Part shown: one piece after another, positions 1 through 9,000 of the stretch | Layout of the letters: each line of letters starts with the position of its first letter | Numbering within the stretch: position 1 is the first letter of the stretch | NCBI GenBank assembly: GCA_035542775.1 | Contig: DATKKX010000324.1 | Coordinates: forward strand, 1 to 16,562 | Source: DATKKX01 sp035542775 | GTDB lineage: Bacteria > Planctomycetota > Phycisphaerae > UBA1845 > UTPLA1 | Reading direction: 5' to 3' | DNA: 16,562 nucleotides | The notes under the pieces: model-generated | Told to the model about the DNA's origin: nothing | The model's input: only the letters and a program-made list of their open reading frames with translations | Databases searched by the model: none | Position numbers and translations under genes: made by a program

Positions 1-2
1 CT

Positions 3-3000
3 CCTCCGCCGCCGACGGAAGTCCCGGCAGCACCGAGTCACCTTCCGACACCCGCCGCTCCGGCGACGGCGCCGGCGGGCACCGCGCCCGCATCCACCAG
101 CGCGCCCGCCGAGCCCCAGGAAGTGACCGCGATGGTCGATCCGGAGACCGGCAAGATCATCCTGAGCGGCCCTCAGACGGAACTGGACATCCTTTCGAAG
201 CTGGCCGAGGAACTGACCGGGGGCAAGACGCCGACGGTCTATCGCGTGTTTCCGTTGAAGTATGTCGAGGTGAACACGGCCTCCCAGCTCCTGACCAACA
301 TTTTCAATCAGCAGCAGGCGGTCGTGCCTCAGCAACGTCAGCAGCGACAGCAGGCCCCGCAGGGCGCTGCCGGTGCGAAAGGCCAGCCGGGGAGCAAGCC
401 TGGTGAAGCCGGCGGAAAGGAAGGCCGCGCGCAGCAACCCGTGCCGGAAGCCACTCCCGCGCCGACGCCGGGGCGGATCAAGGTCATCCCCGATGCGCGC
501 ATCCGGTCCTTGTACGTGATCGCGCCGCTCACCGACATTCCGGTGATCATCGATATCCTGCGATACATCGACAAGAAGATGCCGCCGGGCGAATACAACA
601 TCAAGTTCTACAAGCTGGCCAATCTGGACGCGACCCAGGTGGTGCAGAACCTCAAGGACATCCTGGGCTTGGGCGGCACGCAACGGGGCGCTGCTCGTCA
701 GATGATGCCGATGCAGCCTGGTCAGCAGATGACGCCCCAGCAGATGCAGCAAATGCAGCAGATGCAGCAGCAGCAACAACAGCAGATGCTGATGATGCAG
801 GGCCAGGAGGGGCAGGGCACGCTCCTGACCGGCGAGGAGAATATCAAGCTCACCGCGGTCACGCAGATCAACTCGATCATCGCCCAGGCGCCGCCGGATA
901 CCCTGACCCTGATCGAAAGCCTGATCAAGCAGATGGAGGATCAGCCGGATACGACCAAGCCGGAGATGCGCCGCGTGCAACTGCTTTACGCGCGGGCCAC
1001 GGATGTGGCGGCGATCGTGCGCGATATCGCCGGCAGGATCGTGCCCGGTCCGACGGCCGGCGCGCCGGGCATGCCCGGCGGAGGCGGTGGCGGCGGCGGC
1101 GGTCGGCGCGGCGGGTCCGTGTCGGTCAACGCCGATGCCCGGACCAACAGCATCATCCTCGCCGGCTCCGTGGTGGACGTGGACGCCGCGGAGAAGGTGG
1201 TGAAGGACCTGGATGTCCCCAATGAGGGCGGGTCCAACATCCGCCAGTTCACGGTGAAGGGCGATCCGCAGTCTATCGCCGGCACGCTGAAGGCGATCTT
1301 CAGCGGCGGCGGCGGTCCGCAGGGAGGGCAGGACATCCTCATCACCGCGGATGCGTCCACCGACACGATCGTGGTCAAGGCCCCGCCGCTGCTCATGGCG
1401 GAAGTCGAGCGGCAGATCACGGAGATGGATTCCAAGGTTGCGGTGGAGCAGCAGCGGCGATCGATCAAGCTGACCTTCGGCGACGCCGAGACGACCGCGA
1501 ACAGCGTGCAGGGCATCTTTGCCGAGAGCAAGAGCAAGAAGGGCGGCAAGCAGAACATCTCCATCAAAGGCGTCAAGTCCAACAACACGATCTACATCAC
1601 CGGGGCTGATGACGAGGCTTTCGAGGAGATCTCCAGGATAGTCAAGGACATGGATTCCGCCCCGAGCGGCACCAAGGTCATGACCTTTCCGCTCAAGTAT
1701 GCTTCGGCGACCGATGTCGAGCAGAAGATGGGGCAGATGATGGCCAAGGCCATCACCGGCGGAAGTCTGGGCAACACCAAGCTCGACTATGTCGGCGCGG
1801 TCGCGGATACGCGGACGAACTCGCTGATCGTCACCGGCGGACCCATCACCGAAAAACTGATGCAGGAAGTGCTGAAGGCGGTGGACGTTCCGCCGCAATC
1901 GCCGCTGGAGACGCGATCGTACGCGCTGAAGCCGCCGGCCAACGCGGCCGAGGTGGCCAAGAACATCGCCGAGCTGTTCAAGGATGAAAACCTCAAGACG
2001 ACGGGCGTCGCGCCGCCGACGGTGACGGCCAACGTCAACGCCAATCTGGTCACGGTGACGGCCAATGCCGCCCAGCACCAGAAGATCCAGGAGAACATCG
2101 TTGAGCCGCTGCTGGCCGCGATGGGCGAGCCGCCCCAAACCTATCAGGTGCACTTGAACAAGGCCAGGGCGGATGAAATCAGGCCGGTGATCGAAGACTT
2201 CATGAAGAAGTGGCAGCAGAGCGGGGGCAACCGGCCGCAGGACGCGTTCAACATCGCCGCTGATGCCAACAGCAACATGCTGCTCCTGGTCTGCACGCCG
2301 AGCACCAAGGCGGTGTTCGACAAGCAGCTTGCCGAGTTGGACAAGGAAGAGGGGGGCATGAATGACTTCATCTACAAGGTGAAGCATGCTCGGGCAGTGG
2401 ATCTGGCCAAGACGCTCACCGATCAGATCAGCAAGACGCGCAAGGCGGTCCAGGGGCGGATGCCGGTGAATGTGATCGGCGATGACGCCACCAACACGCT
2501 GATCATCACCGGCCCGCAGACCGAGTACGACGCGATCACGAAGCTGCTCGCCGAGCTGGACGTGGAAGGCGCGGCGGAGCGGATTTCCCGGGCCTTCATG
2601 GTGAAGTACGTGACACCACCGACGATGGCGCAGATCATCAATCAGCAGTTCCAGCGGCAGGGCAAAGGGCCTGCCGAGCAAGTGAACGCCAGCTACGAGG
2701 ACGGCACGCGGTCGATCATCGTCAGGGCCGATCCAAAGACCATGGAGGAAGTGGCCAAGTTCATCGAGGACACCGACAAGCTCGGCGGCCAGGTGGCCAA
2801 GGAAACCCGTTTCATGCAGTTGAAGGTGGCGCGGGCCGACGATCTGGTCAAACCGCTGACTGAGGCGATCCAGGCCAGGATGACGCCGGATGCGCGGAAC
2901 AAGTATCCCGTCTCGATCACCTCCGACGTGGCCTCGAACAACCTGGTGGTGACGGCCCCGCCGGAGATGTTCGCCGACGTGGAGAAGATGGTGGCGGAGC

Positions 3001-6000
3001 TGGACAAGGAAGGGGAGCGGCTTCGCAAGGAATACGTCGTCGAGGTGGCCAACGGGAATCCCAATGACGTGGCCACTGCCCTGCAGGGGATTTTCGACGC
3101 CGCGTCAAAGGGTCGCCCCGGGCAGTCGGCCGCGACGGTGAAGGCCATTCCGGGAACGACCAAGATCCTGGCCTACGTCAACGAGCAGGAAAAGCAGCAG
3201 CTCGACGGCCTGGTCAAGAAGATCGACGTCGAGGGCGGGCGGACCGTGCACGCAGTGCAGATGCCCGAGATGGTTGCAGCGAAGAGCGTCTCGGAGAGCA
3301 TCAACAAGCTCTTCGGCGGCAGCGCCGGAGGCGGCAAGGGGGATACCCCCAGCGCCGACTTCCACGAGGCCACTAACACGCTGCTGGTCCGGGCGACAGA
3401 CGCCGAGTATGAGAAGATCAACGATCAGGTGATCAAAGCCCTGAGCCAGCAGCCCACCATCGGGTTGCTGAAGATCTTCAAGATCCCGTTGAGGTACGCG
3501 GTGGCCGACGAGGTGGCCAAGACGCTGCAGGACTTCTTCGACAAGAAGGCCGGCGTGCAGCGGCAGCAGGGGGCCCGGCCGTGGTGGGCGGAAAGCGCCG
3601 ATCTCAACAAGAAGCTGGAGAACCAGGTCACCATCATGGCCGAGCCGGCCAGCAACATGCTGATCGCCTACTGCACCGACACCACCAAGGAGGTCATCGA
3701 CGACCTCCTCAAGGACATTGACACGGATGAACCGCCGGGCGGCAAGAAGCAGATGGAAATGGTCACGCTGAAGTACATGGACGCCGCGGACATGCTGCCC
3801 ATCCTGACCGAGTATCTGAAGGTGTCCAAGCGGACACAGGAATCGGCTGTTGACAACACTCCGCCCTGGTGGGGAGGCGGTCAGCGTCGCACCGGGCAGG
3901 AGCAGGAGAAGGCCGTACTGGCCGGCGACACGCGGCTGACGACGGTGGAGTCGCTGAACGCCATCATCGTGGTGGGCAAGCCGGAGAGCGTTCAGGACGT
4001 GCTGGCGAAGATCAGGGAACTGGACGTGGAGCAGCCCGGCGGCCCTGATGTTCCACAGCAGATCAAGCTGGCCCACGCCAACGCGTCGGTCATTGCCGAC
4101 ACGCTGAGCCGGACGTTCAATGATCCGGCCCGCAAGCAGGGCGGCAAGACCTCGGCGATTCCTCCGACGATTGTGTCCGACGAGGCCACCAACAACCTGT
4201 TCGTCCGCGCCAAGCCGGCGGAGTTCGCCCTGATCAAGAAGATGGCCGAGGCGTTGGACTCGGAAATGGCGGTGGTGCCCAGCGGCGTGCAGATTCTGGA
4301 AGTGCCGGTGGGACGGAACGTGGAAGAGCTTGCCAATACGATCGAAGAGCAGATCAACAAGAACGAGGAGAACAAGAAGAGGATCAACAAGGACTACCGC
4401 GAAAGCCGGGTCAGCATCGGTGCAGACACGATGGCGAACGCCCTGCTGGTGGCGGGGTCCAAGGCCCAGTTCGATGAAGTCAAGCGGCTGGTGAACGAGC
4501 TGGTCGCCAAGGGGCCGTCGGGCGGCAAGAAGCGAGAGTACATCACCGTACCGAACCTGACCCAGGAGCAGGTGAAGCAGTTGATCGACCAGTTGCAGCA
4601 GAGCGGCCAGGGCAAGGGCGGTACGAAGCCCTCGTCGGGCGGCCGCCGCGGCGATGCCGACTGGACGAAGAACCGGCGTTATGAAAAGGCGAAGGACAAC
4701 AGGCTGTCACGTGTTGCCTGTGCGACGACACTGCCTGTTTTTTTCGCGCAGGTGGCGTTGAGCACGGCGATCGCCCAGGCACCCGCAACCCAACCGGCCG
4801 CGACGCAGCCCAAGACTTTCACCATCAAGCAGGTTGACAAGAAGCGACCTCCGGCCGAGGGGCAACCGCCGCGGGGCCCAGGCGCCAAGGAACGCCCTGC
4901 CCCGGCGACGCAGCCCGCCGAAGCGAAGAAACCACCGCAGCAGCGGAAAGAGCCCCCCGCCGGTCAGCCCGCCGGCGCCAAGGACACGAAGGCACAGCCG
5001 CCCGAGCGCGGTCCGACAGGCACGCCAGCGAGCCCGCGCGGCAAAGGCGGGCCGGAGCAACCCCGTCCCCCCACTCCGCCAGCCGGCGTGAAACCGCCGC
5101 CGGGAGGTCGTGGTCAGCCAACGACGCAGCCGGCGACCGGGCGTACCCTGACACTGGAGGATTTGTTGCGGGCGACTTCGCAGCCGGCCGGGCCGCCCGT
5201 CTTGTCCGAGGCCGCCAAGGAAGCTCTCGCCCGGCAGCTTTCCGGCGCCCCGATCACAATTGCCGAGGCGGGCCCGGAAGGGTTCATCATCGAGGGGCTT
5301 CCCAACGACGTCGAGGTCGTAAAGTCGATCCTGGCGATGCTCAACACCGCCCAGGCCGAGAACAGGAAGGTCTTTGAATATGTGAGATTGACCAATGCGC
5401 GAGCCGACGACCTGGCCAAGACCTTGACGGACGTGTTTTCCAAGGCCGCCATCATGAGCGGGCGGAAAGACCGGCCTGAGGATAAGGTCGACATGCTCGC
5501 CGACAAGCGGACCAACGGCCTCTATATCGTCGCGACCAAGGAGAAGATGGCCGAGGCGATGAAATTGATCGAGCAGAACGAGACCGCCTCCAAGGAGATA
5601 GACAAGCGGGTGCGGACCTTCACCTTGCAGAATCGGCGGGTCAGTGAGGCCGGGCCGATTCTCCAGAAGATGATCAAGTCTTATCTGGACCAGATGGGTT
5701 TGCCGGCCACCGCGATCACGGTGGAATCCGATCCGCAGACCAATTCCGTGCTCATCACCGGCGGTGAATCCGATCTGGCGTTTGTCGAGAAGATCATCGA
5801 CAGCCTGGACGCGGAGTTGCCGGAGGCCAAGGAGGGCGCCAAGTCACCGATGGGCCAGGCGGACATCATGGTGGTGCCGCTGCACATCGCCCAGGCCGAT
5901 GCGCTGGGCAAGACGCTGGATGAACTGCTCAAGAATGCCGGGACGGGCAAGACGCCCATGCAGGACTTCATCCGCCGGATGCGGCTGCTGGACGAGAACG

Positions 6001-9000
6001 GCGAGCCCATCGCGACAGTTGACCTGAACCGGCCGATCATCGTGTCCAGCGACAAGGACAGCAACTCGCTGATCATCGCCAGCTCAAAAGAGAATTGCCT
6101 GATCATGAAGAAGGTCGCCCAGGCCTTCGATCGCGAGCCGGCCAAGGCGGACGTACAGTACAAGATCATCCAGCTTCAGTACGCTGATTCCGAGGGCGTG
6201 GCCGACCAGATCACCAAGTTCCTCAAGGATTGCGAGGAACTGACCCTGCGGGCCAGTGGCAAGGGCGACAAGGCCGGTGTGCCGGGAGGCGATGCCGGCG
6301 CGCTGGTGTATCGGGCGGTGGTGAAGGCCGATCCGCGGACCAACCAGATCATACTGGTGGGCCGGACGGAAGAGCTGCCCATCCTGGAAGAGATGATCAA
6401 GAGCGTCGACGTCAAGGGGCTGGACGTGATGCCGTTCTCGATCATCAAGCTGGAATATGCCAGCGCCAGCGCTCTGGAAACGGCCCTGACGGAGATGATG
6501 AAGGATCGGGCCGACGCCCTGCCCAAAGGCACCGGGCCCAACGCCGACAAGGCCGAAAAGGTGGTCATCAAGGGTGATCCGCGGTCGCGGTCGTTGATCG
6601 TGGCGGCCAAGGCGGCGCGGATGGAGGAATTGCGGAAGCTCATCAAGGAGCTGGACATCCCGGCGACGGCGCTGATCGAGGACATCCGCACGATCACGGT
6701 TCGCAAGAGCAGCGCCACCGATCTGGCGGACAAGCTGAAGAAGCTGTGGGAGGACCGCCAGAAGCAGCAGGAGGCCGGCTCGAAGGGTCTCAAGCTGGAG
6801 ATCCCGGCGATCGTGGCGGACGAGCGGAGCAATTCGCTGATCGTGGCGGCGGCCAAGGCGGACTTCGACGCCATCAAGGCCCTGGTCGACAAGATCGAGG
6901 CGCTCGAACTCAACCCCATGGCCAACATCTACGTGGTGCGGCTCAAGTACAACACCGCCAAGCAGTTGTCGACGGCCTTCAAGGCCCTGTTCGACAAGCG
7001 GGCGGAGATGCGGACGGTCGACGGCAAGGTCCGGCCGGAGGACAAGGTGGCCATCGAGGTCGACGAGGTGACCAACGCGCTGCTGGTGGCCGCGTCGCGA
7101 GAGAACTACGACGTCCTTGCTGAGAAGGTGCAGGAGCTCGACCAGGAGCTGGGTGTGCCCGGTCAGGTCGAGTTCTTCGTCTGCGACAACGTCGGTGCGG
7201 CGCGGGTCAAGGACACCATCGATGAGCTGTTCAAGGAGGGCGTCTACAAGCCGGGCGGGGCCGGCGACAGCGCCACCGCCAAGACCAGGGAGAAAGTCTC
7301 GGCCACGGTCGATGATCGCTCGAACATCCTGATCGTCTCGGCCAGCCCGGAGAACATGGAGCTGGTGCGGGAAGTCTACAAGCGGATGAACAGCGTGACC
7401 ACGCCGTGGGACGCGGCCATCACCAAGTTGATCATCATCCAGAACGGGGACGCGGTGAAGATCGCCGCCCAGGTGAAGGACCACTTTGACAACCTGGAGA
7501 AGATCCGCCAGGAGGGCAGCTCGGGCGGGAAGGCCAAGGGCGGTTTCGGCATCACCGTCTTCGCCGACGAGCGGAGCAATCGCATCGTCGTGGGCGGCAC
7601 GAAGGACGGCATCGACAGCGCCGTGGACATGATCCAGAAGCTGGACGTGCCGCCGGGCGAGCCGGGCTCGCAGCCGGTGGTATACCGGCTGAGGGAGGCG
7701 CCGGCCTCGAAAGTCGGCGAGATGATCAAGAACATCTTCCAGGAGCGCAATCAGCCGCGGCAGGGGGCGACCGGGCCCCAGGTCCCGAACGTGAAGGTGA
7801 CCGTCGAATCCAACGACGCCAGCAACAGCCTGGTGATCAACGCCGCCAAGGAAGACCACATTCTGATCGCCGATTTAATCACGCGGCTGGACCGACCGTC
7901 GACGCTGATCGACATGGTGAAGGTGTTCCCGCTGGAGAAGGCGCGGTCCGACCGGGTCAAGGAAATTCTGGAGGAGTTGTACAAGTCAGCCGGCGGAGCG
8001 GACAGCAAGGGCGCCAAGACGATCGCGGTGGTGGAGGACAAGCGGACCAACGCGGTGGTGGTGGCGGCGCCTCCGGGCGAGCTGGAGAACCTGACCTCGC
8101 TGATTACTCGTCTGGATGAGACGGAGGTCAAGGGCCAGGCGGAAGTCGGCGTCTTCGTGTGCGAGAACGAGGATGCCAAGAAAATGGCCGACATGCTGAA
8201 CGAGGTCATGACCGGCAAGTCGGCCACGGGTGGAGGAGGCGGTACTGGGGGTAAAGAGGAAGGCCAGCGGGATTTGAGCTCGATGCTCATCAGCTATTCG
8301 GCCAAGGATCCGCGCGGCAAGGAGATTTTCCTCAAGGCCATCCGCGAGAACGTACAGATCAGCTACAGCGAGCGGGCCAACAGCATCATCGCGGTCGCGC
8401 CGCCATCGTCGTTGAAGTTGATCGGGGCCCTGGTCCGGCAGCTCGACCAGATCGAGAAACGCCCGGTGATGGTCAAGGTCTTCTCGCTGGTGAACTCCGA
8501 TGCCCAGAGCATCACCGATCTGCTCGACAAGATGTTCGCCAAGACGGAGGGCACGGAGGCGGAGAAGGCGTACCAGCAGGGTCGCGAGATGCACGTGGAG
8601 GGGGGAGTCAGCTCGACGGGCGGCGCCCCCACGGGGATGGGCGAGGAAAGCGGAGCGGCCAAAGGGACGTTCGGCCGGCCCAAGACGACCTACGTTGCCG
8701 ATCAGCGAACCAACTCGGTGATCGCGGCGGGGTGGCCGGAAGACATCGACGTGATCGCGGACGTTATCGATCAACTCGATTCGCGGTCAATTCAGGACCG
8801 CGACAACGTGGTCATTTCGCTGGTCAACATGAAGGCCAAGGACGTGCAGGCGGCCATGGACTCATTCGTCAAGGCGGAGCAGGCCAGACTCGACAAGTTG
8901 GGGAAAGACATCTCGATTCAGCGGCGAATGGAGCAGGATATTTCCGTGATCGCCGACGAGGCGTCGAACCAGTTGATCGTTTCGGCGAGCCCGCGATACA

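Larger units (their letters stand above)
132..4510 (+). repeat. Module array A: 18 Secretin_N-like modules in the first half of the giant secretin
   Basis: Each module carries a beta-strand signature of the type D-x-R-T-N-S-L-I-V followed by a helix ending in LD and a short linker. Signature positions (approximate first base): 132, 486, 858, 1128, 1341, 1563, 1800, 2021, 2253, 2476, 2694, 2919, 3138, 3360, 3636, 3927, 4173, 4416. The spacing is about 210-370 bases. Clear examples read ADTRTNSLIV (module 7) and SDEATNNLFV (module 17). Modules 3, 8, 13 and 16 are more diverged. Copies are too different at DNA level to be a recent expansion. Some modules carry long low-complexity insertions. No secretin pore domain follows this array before the internal signal peptide. 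Confidence 0.85.

Noticed and set aside
123..125. GTG as the start of the giant secretin
   Set aside because: The same frame is open back to position 3 and encodes a Pro/Ala/Thr-rich linker. There is no signal peptide after the GTG, although a secretin must be exported. The true start is upstream.
6084..7859. A long minus-strand open frame of 591 codons opposite the secretin
   Set aside because: It is a mirror of the highly biased codons of the secretin modules (Leu/Val/Asp/His-rich antisense product) and has no domain features. Similar long antisense frames at 3105-4076, 7986-8774 and 11558-13846 are rejected for the same reason.
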